Below, piece after piece: positions 56,370 to 64,000 of a stretch of 64,000 bases of DNA (position 1 is its first letter; each line of letters opens with the position of its first letter). The notes under the pieces are model-generated. The model ran no database searches. It was not told the origin of the DNA and saw only the letters and a program-made list of their open reading frames with translations. The translations under genes were made by a program, and so were the position numbers. The stretch covers positions 21,476-85,475 of the forward strand of contig CACHCH010000006.1 of the NCBI GenBank assembly GCA_902578255.1, in the 5' to 3' direction. This stretch comes from an uncultured Pelagibacteraceae bacterium (GTDB taxonomy: Bacteria; Pseudomonadota; Alphaproteobacteria; Pelagibacterales; Pelagibacteraceae).

Positions 56370-57022
56370 TGGATGAGAAAGAAAAGGCAAAAAAGATAAT
56401 AAAAATTTTAAATGAGATTTATCCTTCAGCACCAGTTCCATTAAAACATAAGAATACTTTTACACTTTTAGTATCAGTTCTTTTGTCAGCGCAATGTACA
56501 GATGTGAATGTGAATAATGTAACAAAAGATATATATCCCAAATATAATAAACCTGAACACTTTGTAAAATTAGGGAGAAGAAAAATTGAAAAATTAATTA
56601 AAAGTATTGGAATTTTCAGAATTAAAGCAAAAAGTATCTATTTAATGTCAAAACAAATTTTAGAAATACATAATGGAAAAGTTCCAAAAACTTTTGAAGA
56701 ACTAGAAAAACTACCTGGTGTAGGACATAAGACAGCTAGTGTTGTGATGTCTCAAGGCTTTGGATATCCAGCATTTGCTGTAGATACTCATATACATAGA
56801 CTTGCGCAAAGATGGGGTCTTACAAACGGAAAAAATGTGGTGCAGACAGAGAAAGATTTAAAGAGGATTTTTCCTAAAAAAACCTGGTCAAAACTTCATC
56901 TACAGATAATTTTTTATGGAAGAGAATATTGTAAGGCAAGAGAATGTTATGGATTAACTTGTAAAATATGCACCACTTGTTATCCTAATAGAAAAAAATC
57001 CATAATTACAAAAAAAGCATAA
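56369..57022 (+). CDS. nth: Endonuclease III
   Basis: 217 residues. Helix-hairpin-helix with catalytic Lys in 'LEKLPGVGHKTASVV' near 113 and catalytic Asp in 'FAVDTHIHRLAQRWG' near 136. The C-terminal iron-sulfur loop has five Cys ('CKARECYGLTCKICTTC' near 191-207) with spacing that differs from the usual C-x6-C-x2-C-x5-C. Removes oxidised pyrimidines and nicks abasic sites. 2 bp before the PfkB gene. Confidence 0.92.
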   Translation: MDEKEKAKKIIKILNEIYPSAPVPLKHKNTFTLLVSVLLSAQCTDVNVNNVTKDIYPKYNKPEHFVKLGRRKIEKLIKSIGIFRIKAKSIYLMSKQILEIHNGKVPKTFEELEKLPGVGHKTASVVMSQGFGYPAFAVDTHIHRLAQRWGLTNGKNVVQTEKDLKRIFPKKTWSKLHLQIIFYGREYCKARECYGLTCKICTTCYPNRKKSIITKKA

Positions 57023-57024
57023 AA

Positions 57025-57951
57025 ATGAAAATTTTAGGTATTGGAAACGCAATTGTTGATGTGCTTTGTAAAGTTGATGATGAATTTTTAGTTAAAAATT
57101 CTCTAACTAAAAGTACTATGAAACTAATAGATGAAAAAGAGTTTAAAAACTTGCTTTCAGGTTTGTCTATTGAGGACACTATTTCTGGAGGTTCGGTTGC
57201 AAATTCTATAGTTGGTTTATCACAACTAGGCAATAATGTTGGTTTTATTGGAAAGATTAATAACGACGAACTGGGTCAAAAATACGAAGATGGATTACAA
57301 AAAGAAAAAGTAAACTTTTTATATTCCAAAAAAGATGAGCCTACTCCCACAGGAACTTGTCTAATTTTGATAACTCCAGACTCTGAGAGAACTATGTGTA
57401 CTTTTCTTGGAATTGCAGGAAAAGTAAATGATGAGGATGTGAATGCAGATCTAATTAAGAAAGCAGAGATAACTTTTTTAGAAGGTTATTTATGGGATGA
57501 AGGAGAACCAAAAAAAGCTTTTGATAAAGCCATTTTAAACTCAAATAGAGTTGCTATGTCATTATCTGACCTGTTTTGTGTTGAGAGGCATAAAGCTCAA
57601 TTTTTGGAACTAGTGAAAAATAAACTTGATATCACTTTTGCTAATGAACAAGAAATACTATCATTAACCGAAAGTAAATCATTTGATGAGGCAGTAATTT
57701 TTGTAAAAAATTTAAATAAAGACGTTATAATTACTAGAGGTGAAAAAGGTGCAATAGCAGTAAATAAAGGTGAGATTGTAGAATGTGCTGCAGCAAAAAA
57801 TCTTAACATAACTGATCTAACTGGTGCAGGAGATCTATTTGCTGCTGGGTATTTACATGGTGTTATAAATCATAAAAGTATTAAAGAAAGTCTAGAAATA
57901 GGTACTGAATTATCTGCTAAAATTATTCAAAAAATTGGTGCAAGAATTTAA
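57025..57951 (+). CDS. PfkB-family sugar or nucleoside kinase
   Basis: 308 residues. 'GIGNAIVDVLCKVDDEFL' at the start and 'ISGGSVANSIVGLSQLG' near 54 are the substrate part; the anion-hole signature 'DLTGAGDLFAAGYLHG' near 269 has the catalytic Asp. Closest to adenosine kinase/ribokinase-type proteins common in alphaproteobacteria. Substrate unknown. Confidence 0.88.
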   Translation: MKILGIGNAIVDVLCKVDDEFLVKNSLTKSTMKLIDEKEFKNLLSGLSIEDTISGGSVANSIVGLSQLGNNVGFIGKINNDELGQKYEDGLQKEKVNFLYSKKDEPTPTGTCLILITPDSERTMCTFLGIAGKVNDEDVNADLIKKAEITFLEGYLWDEGEPKKAFDKAILNSNRVAMSLSDLFCVERHKAQFLELVKNKLDITFANEQEILSLTESKSFDEAVIFVKNLNKDVIITRGEKGAIAVNKGEIVECAAAKNLNITDLTGAGDLFAAGYLHGVINHKSIKESLEIGTELSAKIIQKIGARI

Positions 57952-57985
57952 TTTTAATAACTACCTAAAAATATTATATTAAATT

Positions 57986-58588
57986 ATGGATAATTGCGAA
58001 GTTCTCAAATTTTTTCCAGAACCAGTTTTTAAATATAATTTTAAAAACTCAGCAAAGTATAACCCAAAACTATCTGATTATATTTATGAGCTTTATAAAA
58101 AAGATTCTACTGGTATCAATAGATCAAACAGAGGTGGCTGGCATTCTAAAAATTTTGAATTAAATGATACTAATTCAATACAACATAAATTTGCTATGGA
58201 TCTGCAGAAATATATTCTTAATACTTTCCAGGGTCTAGGTTGGAAAACTGAAAGTCAAAATATCCGGATTAAAGAAATGTGGGCAATAATAAATAAAAAA
58301 GAGGATTTTAATGTTGTTCATACTCATCCAAATGCTTATTTAAGTGCTGCTTATTACGTGAAAGCTCCCAAAGAATGTGGAAATTTTCAAGTTGAAAATC
58401 TAAATATCGCAAGAAGACATTATTATCCTGTAATCGCCAATAAAAATGAGTTTAATTCTCAAGTTCTCGGTATTGAAGTTAAAGAAGGAGATTTATTAAT
58501 TTTTCCTGGATATTTACCTCATAAAGTTGCTAAAAATAATTCTAATGAAGACAGAATAGTAATCAGTTTTAATGTTGATGTTAAATAA
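57986..58588 (+). CDS. 2OG-Fe(II) oxygenase family protein (TIGR02466-like)
   Basis: 200 residues. Cupin-like core with iron ligands in 'NVVHTHPNAYLSAAYYVKAP' near 111-130 (His-x-His) and 'FPGYLPHKVAKN' near 173 (His), then the 2-oxoglutarate Arg in 'EDRIVISFNVDV' near 188. Cytoplasmic; substrate unknown. The family occurs widely in marine bacteria and phages. Confidence 0.8.
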   Translation: MDNCEVLKFFPEPVFKYNFKNSAKYNPKLSDYIYELYKKDSTGINRSNRGGWHSKNFELNDTNSIQHKFAMDLQKYILNTFQGLGWKTESQNIRIKEMWAIINKKEDFNVVHTHPNAYLSAAYYVKAPKECGNFQVENLNIARRHYYPVIANKNEFNSQVLGIEVKEGDLLIFPGYLPHKVAKNNSNEDRIVISFNVDVK

Positions 58589-58599
58589 ATTTTATATTT

Positions 58600-58728
58600 T
58601 TAAACCTTAGGTTTTTTTAAGCGTTTAAAACTACCTTTGCCTTTTTTTGCTTTCACTATTTTCGGTTTAAATTTTTTTGTATATAAATCTTGTAGAATGG
58701 GATTTTTCTTATTTAATTTTATAACCAT
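58600..58728 (-). CDS. ArfA-like ribosome-rescue peptide
   Basis: 42 residues, below usual length cut-offs. 'KKNPILQDLYTKKFKPK' is followed by 'IVKAKKGKGSFKRLKKPK'. The block KKGKGSFKR matches the conserved KKGKGSYMR core of ArfA, which releases stalled ribosomes with release factor 2, and the preceding NPIL-x-DLY matches its DPLF segment. Start overlaps the regulator gene stop by 20 bp. Basic (about 40 percent Lys/Arg). Recognition is by motif only, so it could be another basic ribosome-associated peptide. Confidence 0.62.
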   Translation of the reverse strand: MVIKLNKKNPILQDLYTKKFKPKIVKAKKGKGSFKRLKKPKV

Positions 58729-59272
58729 CTTTTTCGCTTATAATAAAATTATTATCACTAAAGAAATTTAAAAATTTTTTTCTAAGCCTATAAATGTGTG
58801 TTTCAACAGTATGGGTTTCTAGATCTTTTTGATAACGCCATACTTTTGACTGCAATTCATCACTAGTAGTTGGTTTTTTGTTATTTGATAAATAGAGAAT
58901 AGTTTGAATTTCTTTTTCTGTTAACTTCAGTTTTTTATCATCTTGATAAATTTCCCTAGAGTTTAAATTAATTTTATAATTATTAATTATAATTTCTGAC
59001 TGATCATTAAATTTTTGTTTTAAAAGCTGAATATTTATTTTTTCAATTAACTTAGAAATTTTTATAGGCACTTCATTTATAACTATATAATTTTTAAATT
59101 TTAGATTTTTCTTTTTTGTAAGAATTAAACAATTTGAAATTGACTTAATCTGTTCATCAAGGCTTTTTTGGTTTGAAGCCTCAATAACTTTAAAATTTAA
59201 ATAATCCTCTAATTCACTCATAATTTCGTGTAAATGTGGTAACTGATAGATTAATAAATTTTGATTATTCAT
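58709..59272 (-). CDS. Orphan winged-helix regulator with degenerate receiver
   Basis: 187 residues from ATG 59272. C-terminal OmpR/PhoB-type DNA-binding domain (about 95-187): 'LTEKEIQTILYLSNNK' near 117, recognition helix 'HTVETHIYRLRKKF' near 155 and 'GYKIK' at the wing. The first 90 residues have the size of a receiver domain but no phospho-acceptor Asp at the expected strand end ('SNCLILTKKKN'). No histidine kinase is adjacent. Only 13 bp separate it from the divergent transpeptidase. Confidence 0.75.
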   Translation of the reverse strand: MNNQNLLIYQLPHLHEIMSELEDYLNFKVIEASNQKSLDEQIKSISNCLILTKKKNLKFKNYIVINEVPIKISKLIEKINIQLLKQKFNDQSEIIINNYKINLNSREIYQDDKKLKLTEKEIQTILYLSNNKKPTTSDELQSKVWRYQKDLETHTVETHIYRLRKKFLNFFSDNNFIISEKDGYKIK

Positions 59273-59285
59273 ATATATTAAGAAT

Positions 59286-59780
59286 ATGTTAATTATTCTC
59301 AAAAATAAACATACTCTTCAAGTTGATGCGTTTAGTTTTAAATGTTGCATTGGAAAAAATGGTTTATCTTTAATAAAAAAGGAAGGGGACAAAAAAACTC
59401 CAAAAGGCATTTTTAAAATTGAAAATTTGTATTATAGAAAAGATAGAGTAGAAAAGCCTATCACTAATCTAAGATGTTTGAAAATAAGAAAAAATATGGG
59501 ATGGTGTAATGACATTAATTACCCAAAAAAGTATAATAAATTAATAAAAACTAGTACTAAAATTAAACATGAAAAACTTAAAAGAAAAGATAACAAATAT
59601 AACTTGTTAATACCCATAAAATATAATTTTAGTAAACCTGTAATAGGAATAGGTAGTTGTATTTTTATTCATCTTACAAAAGATTATAAACCAACCGCTG
59701 GATGTATAGGTATCAAAGAAAAAGATTTTTTAATAATGTTAAAATTAATAGATAAGAATACAAAAATTAAAATTCTTTAA
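59286..59780 (+). CDS. YkuD-type L,D-transpeptidase
   Basis: 164 residues. The active site is 'IFIHLTKDYKPTAGCIGI' near 138-156, with His and the nucleophile Cys in the S/TxGC-like motif. The N-terminus resembles a short YkuD catalytic core and lacks a signal peptide. Would cross-link peptidoglycan or attach proteins (family inference); location without signal peptide is unclear. Stop overlaps the convergent YggS gene by 4 bp. Confidence 0.8.
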   Translation: MLIILKNKHTLQVDAFSFKCCIGKNGLSLIKKEGDKKTPKGIFKIENLYYRKDRVEKPITNLRCLKIRKNMGWCNDINYPKKYNKLIKTSTKIKHEKLKRKDNKYNLLIPIKYNFSKPVIGIGSCIFIHLTKDYKPTAGCIGIKEKDFLIMLKLIDKNTKIKIL

Positions 59781-60436
59781 GAACGCTCTCCAAAAATACT
59801 GGAGCCTATTCTCAAAAAGGTTGCATTATTTTTAACTGCTTTTAAATAATCGGAAGACATTCCCATGCTTAGCTCATGAAAATTGTTTTCTGTATTTAAC
59901 GTTTTCATTTTTTCAAAGTAAATTTCAGAGTCTTCATTCATAGGTGGAATACACATCAATCCTACTACATCTAAATTTATTTCTCTACAATAAGAAATTA
60001 ATGAACTTAACTCATCTACATTAGTTCCAGATTTTTGATCTTCATTACCTATGTTTACTTGTATAAATATTTTAATTTTTTTATTTATTTTAATTTGTTC
60101 GTCAGAAATTTTTTTAGCCAACTTCTGATTATCAACCGAATGAATATAATCAAATATTTTTACAGCAAACTTAACTTTGTTGGTTTGCAATTTGCCAATC
60201 AAATGTAACTGAATATTATGATTTGACGATCTAATTTCAGTCCATTTATCAACTGCCTCTTGTACTTTATTTTCACCAAAATCTTTATGACCATAAGTTA
60301 TTAATGGTAAAATTTTTTCAATTTTAAAAGTCTTGGATACCGCTATTATTTTTGGTACTTTATCGATCTTGTGTTCATCTAAATAAAAATTTATTTTATT
60401 TCGAATATCGACTAAATTTTGAACAGTATTATGCAT
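59777..60436 (-). CDS. YggS/PLPBP pyridoxal phosphate homeostasis protein
   Basis: 219 residues from ATG 60436 (an upstream frame extension is not conserved in character). 'IIAVSKTFKIEKI' near 32 contains the PLP lysine, 'HLIGKLQTNK' near 86, 'HSVDNQKLAKKI' near 102 and 'MGMSSDYLKA' near 195 are family features. Controls free PLP levels. Its start codon lies inside the palindrome ATGCAT shared with the divergent gene. Confidence 0.9.
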   Translation of the reverse strand: MHNTVQNLVDIRNKINFYLDEHKIDKVPKIIAVSKTFKIEKILPLITYGHKDFGENKVQEAVDKWTEIRSSNHNIQLHLIGKLQTNKVKFAVKIFDYIHSVDNQKLAKKISDEQIKINKKIKIFIQVNIGNEDQKSGTNVDELSSLISYCREINLDVVGLMCIPPMNEDSEIYFEKMKTLNTENNFHELSMGMSSDYLKAVKNNATFLRIGSSIFGERS

Positions 60437-60961
60437 ATAAATATGATCAATAAATATTACTTTATAAACAAATTTGATACAAATAGTATTGATAAACAAG
60501 ACAATCGAACTGCGATCATTTACAGAAATTATATATCATCAGGTATTAAAAAGTCTCTCATTATTAAAATTAAAAATTATTGTGCAAAAAAAAATATAAA
60601 ATTTTACCTGTCTAACAACATAAAATTAGCTATTAACTTAAATCTTGATGGAGCCTATATACCTTCATTTAATATGAGTTTTAATCATTTAAACTATTCT
60701 TACAAAAAAAATTTTAAGATTGTTGGTTCAGCTCATAATATGAGAGAAATGAAAATTAAAGAACTTCAAAGAGTAGAAAAAATATTTTTGTCATCCTTAT
60801 TTAAAAAAAATAAAAATTACTTAGGAATAAATAAATTTAAAGTAATTTCTAAATACACCTCTCATAAAATAGTTGCTTTAGGCGGTATATCAAAAAATAA
60901 TATAAGAAAACTTAATCTTTTATATAATCAAGAATTTGCTGGAATTTCTTATTTTGAATAA
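60431..60961 (+). CDS. ThiE-like (thiamine phosphate synthase-like) protein
   Basis: 176 residues from ATG 60431; ATG 60443 is an alternative. TIM-barrel thiamine phosphate synthase family features are seen: 'LNLDGAYIPSFN' near 70, 'IVGSAHNMREM' near 95 and 'KIVALGGISKNNIRKLN' near 145, ending 'FAGISYFE'. The pyrophosphate-binding residues of true ThiE are poorly kept, so enzyme activity is uncertain. Ends at a shared terminator. Confidence 0.72.
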   Translation: MHINMINKYYFINKFDTNSIDKQDNRTAIIYRNYISSGIKKSLIIKIKNYCAKKNIKFYLSNNIKLAINLNLDGAYIPSFNMSFNHLNYSYKKNFKIVGSAHNMREMKIKELQRVEKIFLSSLFKKNKNYLGINKFKVISKYTSHKIVALGGISKNNIRKLNLLYNQEFAGISYFE

Positions 60962-60963
60962 AA

Positions 60964-60990
60964 AAAGGCCCCTAATAAGGGGCCCTTTTT
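60964..60990. terminator. Bidirectional intrinsic terminator between the ThiE-like gene and the porin
   Basis: GGCCCCT-AATA-AGGGGCC with A run before and T run after, strong GC stem in an AT-rich background. Serves both converging genes. Confidence 0.88.
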
Positions 60991-61012
60991 AAATAATTTG
61001 ATCTAAATTAAA

Positions 61013-61984
61013 TTAGAATGCAAATGTAGCGTTTACAGCCCAAATCTCTTGGTCTTCAGTTGCAGTTGTGCTGTAGCTAATGTTTTCAGCTTCTTGAGTG
61101 TATGCTTTTAAAGTCATACCACCTGCTGTGTATGAAACATCAAAACCAGAAAACTCAGCTTTTTCAGATGAAGCGGAACCATCTTTGATTTCTTCCTCAC
61201 CATATCCAATTGATATTGCCTCTCCTGGAAGTAAGTAAGAAACAGCCATTGATGACATATCTCTAGATGATGTTGCTGTTTCGTGATCGTACTCTAGGTC
61301 AGTTGCTGTTGCTGTAATTGGACCATATGTATATGATACTTTCCATGCCGTAGCATCTGCAGTAAGAGTAGCTTCATTATCTTCACCTTGACCGTACGCA
61401 AGTGTTAATCCTTCAACACCTGTGTAAGTTGCTGAGAATGAAGTTGAAGAGTCAGCTCCACCATCACCAGCTGGAGTGTAAGAAGCAACTAGTGCTAAAT
61501 CATCCAACAAAGTTGGTAATGCATAACTCAACATATCATTTGAAGACTTACCTGATTTTGGCTCATCAGCTGATGCTTGGAAATTATCCCACATTCCACC
61601 TGCTGCTGATCCGTCCATAGCAGCAACAGCAGAATCTCCGCCTTCACCACTGAACGTTAATGTACCTAAACCGTCCATACCAACAGACACAGAGTGACTG
61701 TCAAATGGAGAGTTAGCTGCACCAGTTGTAGTATCAGTTTCGTCATCACCTTGGTCAATTATGAAAGATAGTGAAACGTTCATTCCATTATCTAAGTCAC
61801 CACTTCCTGAGAAAGTAAGTTGGTTACCCATACTCCAAGATTTACCTGCATTAGCAGCACCACCATTGATGTGCTCTACTGCAATTTTCGCAGTTCCTGC
61901 TACAGACATTTCGCCTGCGTTAGCAGTAACGGCCATAAGAGAACCTGCTAATGCAGTTAATCCTACTTTTTTAAAATTGTTCAT
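61013..61984 (-). CDS. Outer membrane porin
   Basis: 323 residues. Signal peptide of about 23 residues (…VTANA|GEMS), then a beta-strand rich chain rich in Gly, Ser, Thr, Asp and Glu, ending with Phe ('NATFAF') as needed by the BAM insertion machinery. Strongly acidic with short loops, and less A/T-rich than its neighbours, which fits high expression. Ribosome binding site AAAGGAG. Probably the main diffusion channel for small solutes (inference). Confidence 0.88.
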   Translation of the reverse strand: MNNFKKVGLTALAGSLMAVTANAGEMSVAGTAKIAVEHINGGAANAGKSWSMGNQLTFSGSGDLDNGMNVSLSFIIDQGDDETDTTTGAANSPFDSHSVSVGMDGLGTLTFSGEGGDSAVAAMDGSAAGGMWDNFQASADEPKSGKSSNDMLSYALPTLLDDLALVASYTPAGDGGADSSTSFSATYTGVEGLTLAYGQGEDNEATLTADATAWKVSYTYGPITATATDLEYDHETATSSRDMSSMAVSYLLPGEAISIGYGEEEIKDGSASSEKAEFSGFDVSYTAGGMTLKAYTQEAENISYSTTATEDQEIWAVNATFAF

Positions 61985-62020
61985 ATTAATTACTCCTTTA
62001 ATTTAATGTTAATTATTAAT

Positions 62021-62037
62021 AATAAACATTGTTTATT
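62021..62037. repeat. 17-bp palindrome in the porin leader
   Basis: AATAAACA-T-TGTTTATT, perfect arms. It lies 37 bp before the porin start codon and after the likely transcription start, so an RNA hairpin or operator is possible. Confidence 0.6.
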
Positions 62038-62074
62038 TATCATTATTAAGCAGTAAAAATTTTCATTTATCCGA

Positions 62075-62115
62075 ATTATATTTACAAAAATAACAAGTGT
62101 TGTATTTTTGCAACA
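62075..62115 (-). promoter_or_regulatory. Porin promoter with operator-like inverted repeat
   Basis: Minus-strand perfect -10 TATAAT (62075-62080). No -35 of usual type is seen at the right distance, but an inverted repeat TGTTG-N8-CAACA (62098-62115) is centred about 38 bp before the expected start. This layout is that of an activator-dependent promoter (inference). Confidence 0.5.
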
Positions 62116-62215
62116 TTAAAAATACCTTGAATTCTCTATATTTTTGTAAATTTTTGACTATATTTTGCAAGATTACTAAAATTACATCTTTTTTTGATAA
62201 AAAAGCGTTTACATA

Positions 62216-62788
62216 ATGAAAACTGAACAATTAAATTTAAAAAAATTCATATTTTTAAAAAATTATCTTTTAATTTTTATTCTCTCCCTGTCTTTTATTT
62301 CCTGTAAAGGTCCTGATGGCAAATTTAAACTGGGGGGAGATGCTAGAAAATCTTCAACAGACCCAGCTGAAAGAGTTAAAAAAAATCTTGAAGAAGGAAG
62401 GGGATTTCAATTAAACAAGATGTTGGATGGACCCAAAGGTGGGGTTTTTGATTTTGCTAGCTCTAACGAATTATGGAGAGCCTCTCTTGATACAATTGAT
62501 TTTATGCCCCTATTGTCCGTTAATTACAGTGGAGGTATTATTGTAACCGATTGGTATTCCTCTGAAGAAAGTTTAAGTGGAGAAAGTGTAAAAATTTCTA
62601 TTAGATTTTTAACTAATGAAGTTAGAGCAGATGCGCTTGACATAAAAGTTTTCAATAAAAAATGTAATAATATGTCTAACTGTATTATAAGCCAAGTTGA
62701 TGACGAGCTTGCTCCTGAATTAAAAAAACAAATTTTGAAAAAGGCGACACTTTATAAACAAGAAGCTAAAGAAAAAGATAAAAAATAA
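62216..62788 (+). CDS. DUF3576 lipoprotein
   Basis: 190 residues. Signal peptide with lipobox F-I-S-C (Cys 30). 'SNELWRASLDTIDFMPLLSV' near 83 and 'GIIVTDWYSSEES' near 106 are DUF3576 signatures. Unknown envelope function. The gene before leuS in many alphaproteobacteria; ends 18 bp before leuS. Confidence 0.87.
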   Translation: MKTEQLNLKKFIFLKNYLLIFILSLSFISCKGPDGKFKLGGDARKSSTDPAERVKKNLEEGRGFQLNKMLDGPKGGVFDFASSNELWRASLDTIDFMPLLSVNYSGGIIVTDWYSSEESLSGESVKISIRFLTNEVRADALDIKVFNKKCNNMSNCIISQVDDELAPELKKQILKKATLYKQEAKEKDKK

Positions 62789-62806
62789 AAAAACCAATCT
62801 AGAAAC

Positions 62807-64000
62807 GTGGAAAGATATAACTTTAAAGATGTTGAGAGTAGATGGCAAAATCATTGGCAAGAAAAGAAGACGTTCTCATCTAAATTAAATAAAGATAAAA
62901 AAAAATTTTATTGTTTAGAAATGTTTCCATATCCATCTGGAAAAATTCATATGGGTCATGTTAGAAATTATACAATTGGAGACGTGTTGGCCAGATATAA
63001 ATCTCTTCAAGGATACAACGTTTTACATCCAATGGGTTGGGACTCATTTGGAATGCCAGCAGAAAACGCTGCAAGACAAAATAACTTAGATCCAAAGACT
63101 TGGACAGAAAGCAATATAGAAAACATGAAATCCCAATTAAAAAAACTTGGTTTATCAATAGATTGGGGAAGAGAAATTTCTACATCTTCTGAAGAATATT
63201 ATAAACATCAGCAGCTTTTTTTCTTAGAGTTACTTGAAAAAAAATTAGTGTATAGGAAAGAAAATTATGTTAACTGGGATCCAGTTGATGAAACCGTGCT
63301 TGCGAATGAACAAGTTATTGACGGTAAAGGCTGGAGATCTGGTGCACCAGTGGAAAGAAAGAAACTCAGTCAATGGTTTTTTAATATCTCAAAATTTTCG
63401 CAAGAATTACTAGACGGTCTAGAAAAATTAGAACTATGGCCAAATAAAGTTAAAACTATGCAGAAAAACTGGATTGGTAAATCATTTGGGTGCGAAATTG
63501 ATTTTAAAACTCAAGGAAATATTCCAGTTAAAAGTATAAAATGTTTTACTACAAGACCCGACACTCTATTTGGATTTTCTTTTTTAGCATTATCAATTGA
63601 CCATGAAATTTCTAATTTTTATAAAGATGATGAAAATTTTATAAAATTTAAAAAAGAATGCTCAAAAACCGGCACTACAGAAGAAGCTATTGCGGTTGGA
63701 GAAAAAATTGGTTTCAAAACTGAACTTGTGGCCTTAAATCCTCTAAATCCTGAACAAAAAGTTCCTGTCTACTTTGCCAATTTTGTTTTGATGGATTATG
63801 GATTTGGAGCCGTCTTTGGATGCCCAGCGCATGACCAAAGAGATTATGATTTTGCAAAAAAATATAATCTTGAAATAAAAACTGTTGTAAGACCAAATGA
63901 CCAAAGTGACACTTTCAAGGTAAGTCATGAAGCTTACCCGGGCCCAGGTGTAATTATTAACTCTAAATTTTTGAATGGGTTAAGCGCACCTAGTAATTCA
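62807..64000 (+). CDS. leuS: Leucyl-tRNA synthetase, 3' part beyond window
   Basis: GTG start 62807, first about 398 residues visible. 'FPYPSGKIHMGHVRNYT' near 40 is the HIGH motif; the editing domain (CP1) starts near 225 ('TTRPDTLFG' near 248 is its threonine-rich motif). KMSKS lies beyond the right edge. Not found by ATG-only searches because of the GTG start. Confidence 0.95.
   Translation, partial: MERYNFKDVESRWQNHWQEKKTFSSKLNKDKKKFYCLEMFPYPSGKIHMGHVRNYTIGDVLARYKSLQGYNVLHPMGWDSFGMPAENAARQNNLDPKTWTESNIENMKSQLKKLGLSIDWGREISTSSEEYYKHQQLFFLELLEKKLVYRKENYVNWDPVDETVLANEQVIDGKGWRSGAPVERKKLSQWFFNISKFSQELLDGLEKLELWPNKVKTMQKNWIGKSFGCEIDFKTQGNIPVKSIKCFTTRPDTLFGFSFLALSIDHEISNFYKDDENFIKFKKECSKTGTTEEAIAVGEKIGFKTELVALNPLNPEQKVPVYFANFVLMDYGFGAVFGCPAHDQRDYDFAKKYNLEIKTVVRPNDQSDTFKVSHEAYPGPGVIINSKFLNGLSAPSNS

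Noticed and set aside
1..64000. CRISPR arrays, insertion sequences, integrases or other mobile DNA
   Set aside because: No repeat-spacer pattern, transposase or integrase was seen; base composition is even apart from the porin, explained by its amino acid content.

Overview
This window looks like a chromosomal segment from a SAR11-clade alphaproteobacterium (Candidatus Pelagibacter or a close relative). The evidence is very low G+C, A/T-rich codon use with mostly TAA stops, start/stop overlaps of the TAATG or ATGA kind almost everywhere, gene gaps of 0 to 50 bp, and alphaproteobacterial gene orders (irr-fabA-fabB-fabI, rpsT-dnaA-dnaN, argH-lptM-lysA, fur-miaB-phoH-ybeY-lnt, DUF3576-leuS). Species assignment is inference, because there is no rRNA in the window. 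I see no phage, insertion sequence, CRISPR array, plasmid or restriction genes. Both ends cut a gene: a Suv3-like helicase on the left and leuS on the right.

Layout. 1-4.2 kb: RNA helicase, TerB-like protein, ferredoxin FdxA and a CarD regulator with a very lysine-rich N-terminus, facing a previously uncounted 30-residue lysine/alanine peptide gene across a shared terminator. 4.3-9.8 kb: acyl-CoA synthetase, tRNA-Leu(CAA), DedA-type protein, DsbB, Coq7, HNH protein, esterase, HIG1-type protein and a TlpA-like thioredoxin. 9.8-13.3 kb: argH, the tiny lipoprotein gene lptM, lysA, plsC. 13.3-17.3 kb: dnaN, dnaA, a 308-bp gene-free region with 16-bp phased repeats, rpsT, mutM. 17.3-22.4 kb: ubiE, ubiB, coaBC, dut, a ThiF/MoeB protein and an SH3 protein.

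22.4-28 kb: a DUF3501 / Fe-S CCG protein / rubrerythrin module beside the iron regulator Irr and the fabA-fabB-fabI set, with two near-identical 17-bp Irr-box-like palindromes. 28-43 kb: a long leftward block, tsaB-fur-miaB-phoH-ybeY-lnt-metK then nusA-infB-rbfA-rpsO-pnp, from which several genes usual at this locus in alphaproteobacteria are missing; a polysaccharide deacetylase overlaps tsaB head to head. 43-51.7 kb: Bax-type glucosaminidase, Nfu, trpS, murJ, maeB, and the envelope group dolP-like/rsmI/LppC, then rdgB.

51.7-58.6 kb: grpE, dnaK (with a good sigma-32-type promoter), dnaJ, dapB, nth, a PfkB kinase and a 2OG-Fe(II) oxygenase. 58.6-64 kb: an ArfA-like ribosome-rescue peptide gene, an orphan winged-helix regulator with a degenerate receiver, an L,D-transpeptidase, YggS and a ThiE-like protein that start on the same six bases in opposite directions, an acidic porin with a structured promoter region, a DUF3576 lipoprotein and leuS.

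Most of the window is streamlined housekeeping DNA. The best candidates for undescribed biology are the lysine-rich CarD tail with its lysine-rich peptide neighbour, the ArfA-like micro-gene, the Irr-linked rubrerythrin/CCG/DUF3501 redox module, and the repeat array upstream of dnaA.
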